From assembly GCA_903899885.1 (NCBI GenBank), contig CAIULK010000266.1, forward strand, positions 1-33,526: a stretch of 33,526 nucleotides of DNA. Reading direction: 5' to 3'. This DNA comes from an uncultured Rhodospirillaceae bacterium (lineage in GTDB: Bacteria > Pseudomonadota > Alphaproteobacteria > Rhodospirillales > Magnetospirillaceae). Positions 22,997-30,988 of this stretch are shown here, piece after piece (position 1 is the first letter of the stretch; every line of letters starts with the position of its first letter). Both the position numbers and the translations under genes were made by a program. The notes below the pieces were generated by a model that saw only the letters and a program-made list of their open reading frames with translations, was not told where the DNA came from and ran no database searches.

Positions 22997-24086
22997 GCAG
23001 CACTCTCGTGTATAGATCCGCCACCACCGTCGCTTCGCCCGCCCAGGAATTGGCGGCGAGAAAGGCGGGCAGCGCCGCCTTGCACCGATCATATTCGGCC
23101 AGCATGCGGCGCACGCCCTCCTCGGGTGTCGCGGCCCACACGCCGACGCCGCCTTCTTCAAGGATTGCGGCGAGCCCCGGATTGTCGTTGGCGAGGCAGG
23201 GCAATCCGGCCTGGGCGTATTCGTAGACCTTGTTCGGCGAACAATGGATTTCGTTGGGCGACACCGTGCCGTAGGCGATCACCCCGGCATCCGCCAACCG
23301 CAGAACACCGCTCAGATCGCGGCGCGGCACCCGGTCGAGCAGCAAAATCGCGCCGGGGCGCGCGCGGGCCGCCAAATCCGCCAACACCGGTCGGGCGGGA
23401 CCGTCGCCGACCAGGACGAACTGATAATTCCCGTCCAAGGCCGCGATGGCGCGGGCATGGCCGTCCAACCCATAGCTGGGCGCCAGAAAACCGGAATAGA
23501 CGAAGCGGAACAAACCGGGAGAGCGGGCAAGTTGGGGGAAACGGGCCAAGGTGTCTGGTTCGCTCATCCCCGGTTCGGGGATGGGGATATTGCGGACCAC
23601 CGCCGGAATCCGGTCCAGGCCGTAATGGGCGGCCATCAACTCGGCCCGCTTGCGATTGGCCGCGATCACGCCATCGGCCCGGGCCGCGACGAACCGCTCG
23701 AAGCGGTAAAACACCCGTTCCGAAAAACGTTGGGGGTGGTCGCCGGGCAGAATCAGCTCGTGCGCGTCGTAGATCACCCGGGCCCCCACCAGCCGGGCCG
23801 CCAGCCAGCCTGGAAAGGCCAGGAAGTAATCGTGGGCGTGAACCAGCCGGGGCCGCGTGCGCAGCACGAACGCCACGAAACCCAGCCAGAACACGAACGG
23901 ACGCAAGGGGCCCAGCGCGGGCAACCGCCGACGCACCGCCCGCCACGCCGCGGGGTGATAGGGCTTTCCCGAATCCAACGCATAAACCAGGACATCGAAG
24001 CCCATCGCGGCCACCGCGTCGGCGCACCGTTCGACCCGGCCGTCGTGGTCGATTTCGTTGAACACCCCCATCACGACGCGGTCCAT
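22983..24086 (-). CDS. Glycosyltransferase family 4
   Basis: 367 residues from the ATG at 24086, chosen because AGGGGA lies six bases upstream; a longer frame to 24215 overlaps the aminotransferase gene. The N-terminal half has FNEIDHDGRVERCA and VHAHDYFLAFPGWLAARLVGA. The C-terminal half has FRFVYSGFLAPSYGLDGHAR, FVLVGDGPARPVLADLA and the GT4 donor-site block EIHCSPNKVYEYAQAGLP. Retaining GT-B enzyme acting at the inner membrane on lipid-linked glycans. GC-rich like the genes at 14-21 kb, in contrast to the island between them. Confidence 0.88.
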   Translation of the reverse strand: MDRVVMGVFNEIDHDGRVERCADAVAAMGFDVLVYALDSGKPYHPAAWRAVRRRLPALGPLRPFVFWLGFVAFVLRTRPRLVHAHDYFLAFPGWLAARLVGARVIYDAHELILPGDHPQRFSERVFYRFERFVAARADGVIAANRKRAELMAAHYGLDRIPAVVRNIPIPEPGMSEPDTLARFPQLARSPGLFRFVYSGFLAPSYGLDGHARAIAALDGNYQFVLVGDGPARPVLADLAARARPGAILLLDRVPRRDLSGVLRLADAGVIAYGTVSPNEIHCSPNKVYEYAQAGLPCLANDNPGLAAILEEGGVGVWAATPEEGVRRMLAEYDRCKAALPAFLAANSWAGEATVVADLYTRVLPILN

Positions 24087-24092
24087 GGTGCG

Positions 24093-24098
24093 TCCCCT
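24093..24098 (-). promoter_or_regulatory. Ribosome binding site of the GT4 gene
   Basis: AGGGGA on the minus strand, with six bases between it and the ATG at 24086. It decides the start over the longer overlapping frame. Confidence 0.6.
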
Positions 24099-24159
24099 AT
24101 CTAGCGGAAAAGACGGGTTGTTCATGAGCGGCGATGTGGCCCGAAGAGGGTTCTGAGAG

Positions 24160-25281
24160 CTATTTTCGCACTGCGTCGCGAATACCCCGGATGATCGTCG
24201 ATTGGGTCTCTTCATCTAGGTACGGATGCATGGGAAGGCTGAAGACCTTCTGGGAAAGGTCAATGGCAACAGACGCACCACCCGGACCGACGGGGTAGTG
24301 GGAATAAGCGGGCTGATTGTTAAGTGCGATCGGATAATGAACCGCGATCGGTATGCCCGAAGCTCGAATCGCATCGACCACTGCGTCACGATTCTCGACG
24401 ATCAGCGTATATTGTGCCCAAGCTGACACAGTCTCGGAGCGGATGACGGGCACCTGGACAACATCACTCAGCCCCGAGGCGTAACGCTGAGCAACTGTAT
24501 TGCGGGCAACGAGTTCGTCCTCGAAAATGGCGAGTTTTTCAATCAACACGGCGGCTTGAAGGGTGTCGAGGCGGCTGTTTACGCCGATCCGCACATGCTC
24601 ATACCGGTGGCTTCCTTCACCGTGCGACCGCAATGATCGTAGTTTGTCGGCGGTCTCTGCGTCCTCACAAAAGAGAGCGCCGCCATCGCCATAGCACCCC
24701 AACGGTTTTGCGGGAAAGAAGCTGGTGGTCGTGATATCGCCCAGCGTTCCAACCCGTGCGCCCTTCCAACTGGCGCCAAAACTTTGAGCCGCATCGGCTA
24801 GGATTTTCAGGCCGTACCGCCTAGCCACGTTCCTTATCGCGTCATAAGCGGCGGGTTGCCCGAAAAGATCCACAACTATCAGACACTTTGGCCGCATGCC
24901 GTCCGCGTTGGCTTTTTCAATCGAAGCCGCTAGGTGATCGGGGTCCATATTGAAGGTGTCAGGAAGAACATCCACGAAGAACGGTGTGGCTCCGACCAGA
25001 GCCACGGCTTCGGCCGTTGCGACAAACGTAAAGGTAGGCACGAATACGACATCGCCTGGACCAACGTTCCAAGCCATGAGTGCGAGAACCAACGCATCCG
25101 TGCCATTCCCGCAGGTGACGACGTGCGCCGCGCCGGAAAAGTCCCGAAGACCGCGCTCGAATTTCGCGACTTCAGGACCGTTTATATATTGTCCATGGTC
25201 GAGTACCGCCGCCATCGCACTTTCGATGCGGTTTCCCAATCGACGCCGTTGAGCTTGGAGATCGATAAATGCGATGGCCAT
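24160..25281 (-). CDS. DegT/DnrJ/EryC1/StrS sugar aminotransferase (WbpE/WlbC-like)
   Basis: A 373-residue PLP enzyme that aminates a keto-sugar nucleotide, usually with glutamate. IDLQAQ and the GPEVAKFE region open the fold. CGNGTDALVLAL binds the cofactor phosphate, LADAAQSFGA (Asp153) pairs with the pyridine nitrogen, and the Schiff-base lysine is Lys182 in SFFPAKPLGCYGDGG. HYPIALNNQPAYSHY is typical of the WbpE/WlbC/QdtB branch. No dTDP-sugar ketoisomerase gene is present, but a 3-dehydrogenase-like gene and a WbpD-like acetyltransferase lie on the divergent strand, so amination at C3 of a UDP-GlcNAc-derived ketosugar is the best guess. Confidence 0.88.
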   Translation of the reverse strand: MAIAFIDLQAQRRRLGNRIESAMAAVLDHGQYINGPEVAKFERGLRDFSGAAHVVTCGNGTDALVLALMAWNVGPGDVVFVPTFTFVATAEAVALVGATPFFVDVLPDTFNMDPDHLAASIEKANADGMRPKCLIVVDLFGQPAAYDAIRNVARRYGLKILADAAQSFGASWKGARVGTLGDITTTSFFPAKPLGCYGDGGALFCEDAETADKLRSLRSHGEGSHRYEHVRIGVNSRLDTLQAAVLIEKLAIFEDELVARNTVAQRYASGLSDVVQVPVIRSETVSAWAQYTLIVENRDAVVDAIRASGIPIAVHYPIALNNQPAYSHYPVGPGGASVAIDLSQKVFSLPMHPYLDEETQSTIIRGIRDAVRK

Positions 25282-25370
25282 GGTATATCCATTCGATTAG
25301 AGGGCAAAATTGGCTGCGGGTAGCAGCGTATTTTTAACCTAGCGTCAGCGACGGCCTTTTTTCAACGCCG

Positions 25371-26768
25371 TCATGGGGACCGGCGTCTATGACTTGCGAG
25401 CAATACTAGTCCGGCGGCGGCCACCGGCAAAGTGGCGGCGTGGGTGGCGGCGACGACCACGGGCGTAACGTAAAAGGGCGAGAGAACGACGACGATATAA
25501 GCCAATGGCAGCAGGGCCAAAGCCGCAACACGTCGCTTAGCAAGGATCAGCGCGGCAAGGTATCCAGTCGGCAACACTAGCAACAGCGTTATCCGAATGG
25601 CAAGGCCGAAGAGATAACCCGGATCATTGGCGGCGGTTTGCATCCAGAATCGTAGACTGGCATAACCCAAATCGGCGAGTGCTGCTTTTCTGGCCTTAAT
25701 TCGGTCGGCCTCGTCAGCCGATTTGATAAAAGCCGGATTGTCGGCAACCATCGTCACAGGCATGTTCGGCATCAGAATTGATAGCGCACGGCGCATTACC
25801 ATGGATGCGTACAGCCCAGGCTGTTCTTGAACAAAGCGGATCCCGCGCTGAGTCAGCCACGCATTGTATTCCCAAAGCGAGTCTCTTTGGGCGTTCGGCG
25901 CATTAAGGCCGGTCTCGCGCGTATAAAATGCGCCGACCGACGCGTCGTCGTTTTGCACCCCATAGGGGTTTGCATATTGCCCGATCCCCGCCCAGAATGT
26001 ATGCCCATATCCGCCCCGTATGGGCGAGGCTTCTCCGCGAATCGCCTGATTTATAAGAACGTTCGAGGCGATGGCGATGCCGCCGGACAGTAGACAAATC
26101 CCCGCCCTGACCCAGATGCGTCGAGGAAGCGGACGGGACTCGGTCATCACGGCCACTAGGAATGACCAAAAACCAGCGGCAATACCAAAAAGAACGGTGA
26201 TGGATCGGAATTGAGCGGCCAATAGCAACAAAATTATGAATATTGCCGCGTCCTTCCACAGTCGCTTGGAGGGCGCCTCGTTCAAGCGCAGAAACGAAAG
26301 TGTCATTAACAACATGGTCATCGCGAACCAGGATTCGTACCCCGGAAAACTTGCTAAAAACAACTGCGGAGGAAAAAGGGCATAACTCATTCCCGCCGCC
26401 AATCCGGCCCGTTCGCCGCCCACGCATCGACCAATGGCGGCAGCGGCAAAAACCATCAATGAATCGCACAGGGCTTGCAGGATTTGGATCTTGGTATGAG
26501 TAACCGCCGGAAATATCCTTTCTACTAACCAATATAATATCAAAATCCCGCGATCCTCGGCACCGAACATGGGGGTGCTTAGACCGTGTGCAAAGTCGAG
26601 GCCGACGCGGGCCATCACACCCCATGTGGGTGGAAGGTTTACGAATTCAAGATTATAAACTAGGAATCCGATTCTTGCGGCAATAGCTAGAATAAAAATG
26701 GCCCCCATCCCGCAATCGCGCGAAAGGGGTGACCACTTTTGGAAAACGGCAGGCAGCTGTACAGTCAT
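25371..26768 (-). CDS. Multi-pass membrane protein, GT-C-like glycosyltransferase (GT39/ArnT-like)
   Basis: 465 residues with about ten hydrophobic helices spread along the chain, an early loop with polar and acidic residues (after residue 40), and LAAGMSYALFPPQLFLASFP, a pattern common in GT-C enzymes that use polyprenyl-phosphate sugars in the periplasm. The stop of the upstream GT2 gene lies 12 bases before the ATG, so the pair is probably one unit. No catalytic motif is decisive, so a polysaccharide-associated membrane protein of other function cannot be excluded. Confidence 0.65.
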   Translation of the reverse strand: MTVQLPAVFQKWSPLSRDCGMGAIFILAIAARIGFLVYNLEFVNLPPTWGVMARVGLDFAHGLSTPMFGAEDRGILILYWLVERIFPAVTHTKIQILQALCDSLMVFAAAAIGRCVGGERAGLAAGMSYALFPPQLFLASFPGYESWFAMTMLLMTLSFLRLNEAPSKRLWKDAAIFIILLLLAAQFRSITVLFGIAAGFWSFLVAVMTESRPLPRRIWVRAGICLLSGGIAIASNVLINQAIRGEASPIRGGYGHTFWAGIGQYANPYGVQNDDASVGAFYTRETGLNAPNAQRDSLWEYNAWLTQRGIRFVQEQPGLYASMVMRRALSILMPNMPVTMVADNPAFIKSADEADRIKARKAALADLGYASLRFWMQTAANDPGYLFGLAIRITLLLVLPTGYLAALILAKRRVAALALLPLAYIVVVLSPFYVTPVVVAATHAATLPVAAAGLVLLASHRRRSP

Positions 26769-26780
26769 TTAATGCCCTAT

Positions 26781-27500
26781 TTACATTGCAAGCCAGAGGC
26801 CAAAAGCCTGAATTAGATTGTGATATATATTTCGGATGTTGTTAACCTTTGAGTACCCTTGGGACCGTGGGAGAAGCGTGGTCAATCGACTCTCAATGGA
26901 ACATCCGGCTCTTTTCGCGCGAATCACCAACTCCATTTGGACGACCCACCCACGCAGCCCGCGCGGAGATTTCAGCACAAGATCATTCAGAAGACCGCGC
27001 CGGAACATGATAATACCCTGAAAACGAGGCATTCTCCCAAATAATATGGTGAAAATGAGGCGTTCCGCCTTGGATAAGAGCTTGCCGATCATGGGCCGAT
27101 TCCTTCCGTCGATGTAGCCGCAGATCATATCGGCATGAGCCATGCGCGGATAGAAATCCTCAATGATTGTTGAAGGAAATTGGCCATCCGCCGGAAAAAA
27201 CGTCAGATACCGACCTTGCGCATTTGCGAATCCGCTCCACCATACCTCGCCGACGCATAAATTGGTTGGGTGGTGGATGACTCTGACAATGCGCTTTTCC
27301 TGGGATAGCTTGTCTGTCAAAGCCGACGTCCCGTCTGTACTGCCATCATCAACGATTAATATTTCACCTATAACACCGATATTGGAGATTGCCTTCAAAA
27401 TATCGGCGACCGCAGCCTCCAATGTCCCGACCTCATTGTATGCCATTACGACAACGGTAAGGTCGATATCGGTCGTCTGGGGCGAGGTGATTGGGGGCAT
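26781..27500 (-). CDS. Glycosyltransferase family 2 (polyprenyl-phosphate sugar synthase-like)
   Basis: 239 residues from the ATG at 27500; an alternative ATG at 27545 would add 15 residues. LTVVVMAYNEVGTLEAAVAD, EILIVDDGSTDGT and FFPADGQFPSTIIEDF show the GT-A fold, with the ADGQ metal/nucleotide motif of the DPM1-like branch. No C-terminal membrane helices are present. The adjacent GT-C-like gene suggests it makes an undecaprenyl-phosphate sugar for that enzyme. It is transcribed divergently from the acetyltransferase across a 214-base gap. Confidence 0.85.
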   Translation of the reverse strand: MPPITSPQTTDIDLTVVVMAYNEVGTLEAAVADILKAISNIGVIGEILIVDDGSTDGTSALTDKLSQEKRIVRVIHHPTNLCVGEVWWSGFANAQGRYLTFFPADGQFPSTIIEDFYPRMAHADMICGYIDGRNRPMIGKLLSKAERLIFTILFGRMPRFQGIIMFRRGLLNDLVLKSPRGLRGWVVQMELVIRAKRAGCSIESRLTTLLPRSQGYSKVNNIRNIYHNLIQAFGLWLAM

Positions 27501-27714
27501 GATTAGCTTTCGATTGTCGGAATCCCGACGCCACGGACAACCCATTTTTCGGCAGCTATATCATCTTAATCGGCGGACTTCAAGGGCAATGGCCCCCGGC
27601 TTTTAAGGTCAAAACCCTTGACAGCTGAGTACGTTGTCGCCACCTTTTGCCTCGCGTGGAGGTGGGTTTCCCGAGAAGGCCTTGCCGAGCTGATAACGGA
27701 GCTTTCAACAAGTC

Positions 27715-28224
27715 ATGACTCGATCGAGCGTGTTCATTCATCCGACGGCCACAGTTCATAGTGACGCCGATATCGGCACTGGAACCAAGATTTGGGATTT
27801 GGCGAAAGTTCGCGAGGGAACCCGGATCGGGAACAATTGTATTGTTGGACAGGGCGTGTATGTCGATACTGGCGTTATTATTGGCAATGCCTGCAAAATA
27901 CAAAACGGAGTCAATATCTATAACGGCGTCACGATCGGGGATCGGGTATTCGTGGGGCCCAGCGCAACCTTCACGAACGACCTGTATCCGCGGGCGCATA
28001 GCGTGGACTGGAAGATCGTCCCGACCGTTGTCGAGGATGGCGCCAGTATCGGGGCGAACGCAACGATCATATGCGGCATTCGCTTAGGGGCGAACTGCAT
28101 GGTGGCCGCCGGGGCCGTCGTCACCCGTGATGTTCCCGCTCATGGGCTGGTGATGGGTAATCCCGGCCGTCTCGCTGGGTATGTCGATGTGGATGGGCGT
28201 AAGATTGAGGCCCCCCCTCGCTAA
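27715..28224 (+). CDS. Left-handed beta-helix N-acetyltransferase (WbpD/WlbB-like)
   Basis: 169 residues built of hexapeptide repeats (IHPTATVHSDADIGTGTKIW, RIGNNCIVGQGVYVDTGVII, CKIQNGVNIYNGVTIGDRVF, VGPSATFTNDLYPRA, ASIGANATIICGIRLGANCM). KIQN-V-IY-GVTI followed by GPS-FTN-PR is the signature of the WbpD/WlbB group, which acetylates the 3-amino group of a UDP-2-acetamido-3-amino sugar with acetyl-CoA. Length equals the family norm. It starts the plus-strand unit; the ribosome site is weak. Together with the aminotransferase at 24160-25281 and the dehydrogenase at 28282 it forms a 3-acetamido sugar route. Confidence 0.87.
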   Translation: MTRSSVFIHPTATVHSDADIGTGTKIWDLAKVREGTRIGNNCIVGQGVYVDTGVIIGNACKIQNGVNIYNGVTIGDRVFVGPSATFTNDLYPRAHSVDWKIVPTVVEDGASIGANATIICGIRLGANCMVAAGAVVTRDVPAHGLVMGNPGRLAGYVDVDGRKIEAPPR

Positions 28225-28281
28225 GCCTCAAGAGCGTCGCGCGTATATGGTCGTAAATTCCCACACGTCGTAGGGGTTTCC

Positions 28282-29277
28282 ATGAAAAAGTCTTTGACGC
28301 AGTCTTCCTTGCGATTTGGCGTCGTCGGCGCCGGTATCATGGGGCGGAACCATCTTCGAGTTCTGAAATCCTTAAAGAACGTTGATGTTGTCGGTGTTGT
28401 CGAGCCCGACCCGCAGCGGCGGGCGTTCGCGGTTGATACCTATGAATGTGAAGGTTTTGCGACCGTCGAGGAACTGGTGGGCCGGGTCGATGCGGTGTGC
28501 GTTGTCTCTCCCACGGAAACCCACGAGAAAATCGGCACTCATCTCCTGAAGAACGGCATCCATTGCCTTATTGAAAAACCATTGGCGGCGACCGAGGCGG
28601 AGTGCCTAGCGCTGATCGAGGCTGCTGAAAGGGCCGACGTGGTTCTTCTCGTGGGGCATATCGAGCGCTTTAATCCGGCGGTCCAGCAGCTTTCAGAAAT
28701 GCTGAAGGAAGGACATCGGAAAATTCAAGCTATCGATGTCAAAAGGATGAGCTCCGCATCATCGCGTATCGTCGATGTGGATGTTGTTATGGACCTGATG
28801 GTTCATGATCTCGATATTGTTCTGACATTGATGGCGGATAAAGTTGTCGATATAACGGCTCGCGGTGTTTACTCCGGGGGAGGAAGGGGCAAGGATTATG
28901 TAACGGCTCTTTTAACCTTTGAGAGCGGAGCGCTTGCTTGCGTGACGGCCAGCCGGATCACCGAGAATCGAATCCGCGAGATGTTGGTTACCTCCGATCT
29001 TGGGTGCATCGCGCTCGACTATGCCTCTCAACGTATTGCGGTCTACAAGCAAAATCGCCCCGAATTCGAAACCGGGTTGGGAAATTACCAGTTTGATCTT
29101 TCGATGGGTCGTGTTCTCGTGCGTCCCGGTGAACCGTTGGTTTTGGAACTTAAGCACTTTGTCGATTGCATCGTGGCGAGAAAGCCCCCACTGGTGAACG
29201 GTACCGCAGCTCTCGAGGCACTGCGGCTCGTTTGGGAAATTCAGCGGAGAATTGAATTGGGCAACAGCTTTGGTTGA
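28282..29277 (+). CDS. Gfo/Idh/MocA oxidoreductase, UDP-GlcNAc 3-dehydrogenase-like (GnnA/WlbA type)
   Basis: 331 residues. The N-terminal Rossmann motif VVGAGIMGRNH is near residues 14-24, EKPLA at 98-102, then GHIERFNP (125-132) and MDLMVHDLDIV (170-180), a combination I associate with UDP-N-acetylglucosamine 3-dehydrogenases such as GnnA and its archaeal relatives. AGGGG lies five bases before the ATG. The neighbouring acetyltransferase and the DegT aminotransferase supply the next steps, so oxidation of the C3 hydroxyl of a UDP-HexNAc is the favoured role. No UDP-GlcNAc 6-dehydrogenase or 2-epimerase is in view, so whether the end product is a uronic acid is open. Confidence 0.82.
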   Translation: MKKSLTQSSLRFGVVGAGIMGRNHLRVLKSLKNVDVVGVVEPDPQRRAFAVDTYECEGFATVEELVGRVDAVCVVSPTETHEKIGTHLLKNGIHCLIEKPLAATEAECLALIEAAERADVVLLVGHIERFNPAVQQLSEMLKEGHRKIQAIDVKRMSSASSRIVDVDVVMDLMVHDLDIVLTLMADKVVDITARGVYSGGGRGKDYVTALLTFESGALACVTASRITENRIREMLVTSDLGCIALDYASQRIAVYKQNRPEFETGLGNYQFDLSMGRVLVRPGEPLVLELKHFVDCIVARKPPLVNGTAALEALRLVWEIQRRIELGNSFG

Positions 29278-30256
29278 CGTAAGGGGAAAATGCTTCGTCG
29301 TCACCGGGGGGGCTGGCTTCATCGGAAGCCATCTCGTCGAACGCCTTCTGACGGATGGCGCCCGTTCCGTTGGCGTTGTCGATAACTTCTTTCTTGGCAA
29401 AGACGAGAATCTAGCCGGTATCCAAAGTCGGTTTGGGTCCGCGTTGGCCGTTTATCGCGAGGACGCTGCGGATTTCGGCGCGATGCGCGCCGTTATGGAC
29501 CGCGAACAACCCGAAATAGTCTTCAATTTGGCGACCAAGGCGCTTCTCTATTCCTTTTTTAACCCAGCGGGGGCCTGCCGGGTGAATTTAGATATTGCGT
29601 TAACATTGGCCGAACTTCAGAGGGCCGACGCGTTTTGTCGGCTTCTTCACGTGTCCACCTCCGAGGTCTACGGTACAGCTCGCTACGTTCCGATGGACGA
29701 AGCCCATCCCCTTCTCGCCGAAACGACGTATGCGGCCGGAAAAGGCGCGGCGGATCTTGCGCTGGCGTCTTATATCAAGATGTTCGACCTTGATATCGTC
29801 ACCGTGCGGCCCTTCAACAATTATGGCCCTCGTCAGAATGACCAAGCCTTGGCGGCCGTAATTCCGCTGACGATCAAGCGAATCTTCTCGGGTGAGCCAC
29901 CGGTTCTACTGGGAGATGGGCTGCAAACACGTGATTTTATCTTCGTCAACGACACGGTCGAGGCCATGATCGCCATGGCGTTCGCCGATACCGCGCGGGG
30001 CGAGGTCGTCAATCTTGCCAGTGGTGAGGAAACAACCATCAGGTCTATAGTCGAGACGATCTGCGGGATCATGGGGTACGGCGGTGAAATTCGATACGAG
30101 AATGCTCGGCCCGCGGACGTCCTCAGACATATGGCGGATGTCTCGAAAGCTTCGGCGATATTAGGAAAGATCGCCAGAACACCGCTGACCGAGGGTTTAA
30201 AGGAAACGGTTCGCTGGTATATGGATCAATATGAGAAAGGCCCTCGACCCGTGTGA
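29252..30256 (+). CDS. NAD-dependent epimerase/dehydratase (extended SDR)
   Basis: 334 residues with VVTGGAGFIGSH near 16-27, HVSTSEVYGTA, and a catalytic YAAGK (Tyr160, Lys164). RPFNNYGPRQND and GDGLQTRDFIFVNDTVEAM are typical of NDP-hexose epimerases and dehydratases. The start is uncertain: TTG at 29252 overlaps the dehydrogenase by 26 bases and has GGAGA one base upstream, while TTG at 29270 is closer to the stop; no ATG or GTG precedes the Rossmann motif. Probably a 4-epimerase or 4,6-dehydratase of the same amino-sugar pathway. Substrate not determined. Confidence 0.8.
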   Translation: MNWATALVDVRGKCFVVTGGAGFIGSHLVERLLTDGARSVGVVDNFFLGKDENLAGIQSRFGSALAVYREDAADFGAMRAVMDREQPEIVFNLATKALLYSFFNPAGACRVNLDIALTLAELQRADAFCRLLHVSTSEVYGTARYVPMDEAHPLLAETTYAAGKGAADLALASYIKMFDLDIVTVRPFNNYGPRQNDQALAAVIPLTIKRIFSGEPPVLLGDGLQTRDFIFVNDTVEAMIAMAFADTARGEVVNLASGEETTIRSIVETICGIMGYGGEIRYENARPADVLRHMADVSKASAILGKIARTPLTEGLKETVRWYMDQYEKGPRPV

Positions 30257-30434
30257 GCGAGAAGCCGCCGCCGGATGGCGCCTTTTCCGCCCGGTGGCGA
30301 AGGAATAGCGGGCGTTCGTCACAAGGCTTGTGCGGGCGCCGCGCCGATGTTAGCAGTACGGCACCGGTTCGGTTTTTCATGGTCTGCCGATGGACGACGC
30401 AATTTCCCCCATTCATGATGCCCGCAAGCATGGC

Positions 30435-30438
30435 GAGG
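30435..30438 (+). promoter_or_regulatory. Ribosome binding site deciding the SxtJ-family start
   Basis: GAGG with eight bases before the ATG at 30447. The alternative ATG at 30390 has no comparable site, and the family sequence begins at the GSDR motif just after 30447. Confidence 0.5.
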
Positions 30439-30446
30439 CCGTGAAA

Positions 30447-30827
30447 ATGGGATCGGACCGCGGTTTCGGCGCGGTTTTCGCCGTGGTTTTCGGGCTGGCC
30501 GGTCTGTTGCCGATGCTTTCGGGACGCGAACCGCGTTTATGGGCGCTGGGCATGGCGGTCCTGGTGGCGATCTGTGCCTTGATCAAGCCCTCGCTGCTGC
30601 GGCCCTTCAACGGGGTTTGGTTCGCCTTCGGCCAGGCACTTCACCATGTGGTGACTCCGGTGGTGATGGGATTGCTGTTCTTCTTGGTCGTTACGCCGGT
30701 CGGGATCGCGATGCGCCTTAGCGGCAAGGACCCGATGCATCGGAAACGCGATCCGGGCGCCGCCAGTTACTGGTCGGCGCGGTGCCCTCCGGGCCCGGGG
30801 CCCGGTTCGATGAAACATCAATTTTAG
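30447..30827 (+). CDS. SxtJ family membrane protein
   Basis: 126 residues from the ATG at 30447. It opens with GSDRGFGAVFAVVFGLAGLL, has three hydrophobic segments (about 7-25, 33-50, 68-90), a cytoplasmic GKDPMHRKRDP-SYW stretch, and ends PPGPGPGSMKHQF, all characteristic of the SxtJ family named after the saxitoxin cluster. Biochemical role unknown; it travels with a DUF5989/SxtK-like peptide and a carbamoyltransferase, as it does here, so a helper role in carbamoyl transfer at the membrane is a reasonable inference. Confidence 0.85.
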   Translation: MGSDRGFGAVFAVVFGLAGLLPMLSGREPRLWALGMAVLVAICALIKPSLLRPFNGVWFAFGQALHHVVTPVVMGLLFFLVVTPVGIAMRLSGKDPMHRKRDPGAASYWSARCPPGPGPGSMKHQF

Positions 30828-30836
30828 GGTGATCCC

Positions 30837-30986
30837 ATGTCGTTCCTGATCGAGTTGTGGGCTTTTCTGCGGTCACGCAAGAAATATTGGCTGCTGCCGG
30901 TCCTGATCATGATGGTTGTGCTGGGTGGTCTCGTCGTGCTGTCGCAGGGGTCGGCGGTGGCACCGTTTATCTACACCCTGTTCTAG
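30837..30986 (+). CDS. DUF5989 (SxtK-like) small membrane protein
   Basis: A 49-residue peptide. It starts with SFLIELWAFLRSRKKYWLLP, has one transmembrane helix (about 19-36, LLPVLIMMVVLGGLVVLS) and ends GSAVAPFIYTLF, the usual DUF5989 pattern. AGGG overlapping the SxtJ stop codon lies seven bases before the ATG. It sits between the SxtJ gene (9-base gap) and the carbamoyltransferase (2-base gap), the conserved order of the trio. Function unknown. Confidence 0.85.
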   Translation: MSFLIELWAFLRSRKKYWLLPVLIMMVVLGGLVVLSQGSAVAPFIYTLF

Positions 30987-30988
30987 AC

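Noticed and set aside
25350-25372. Inverted repeat GACGGC...GCCGTC at the end of the GT-C-like gene
   Set aside because: The stem is only six bases, it overlaps the stop codon and no T-run follows in the gene direction, so a terminator is not supported.
27618-27646. TTGACA at 27618-27623 as a sigma-70 -35 box for the acetyltransferase unit
   Set aside because: At 17 or 18 bases spacing the -10 position reads CACCTT or ACCTTT, too poor to support a promoter call.
30320-30332. Palindrome CACAAGGCTTGTG upstream of the SxtJ-family gene
   Set aside because: Six-base arms are expected by chance at this scale and no promoter elements flank it.
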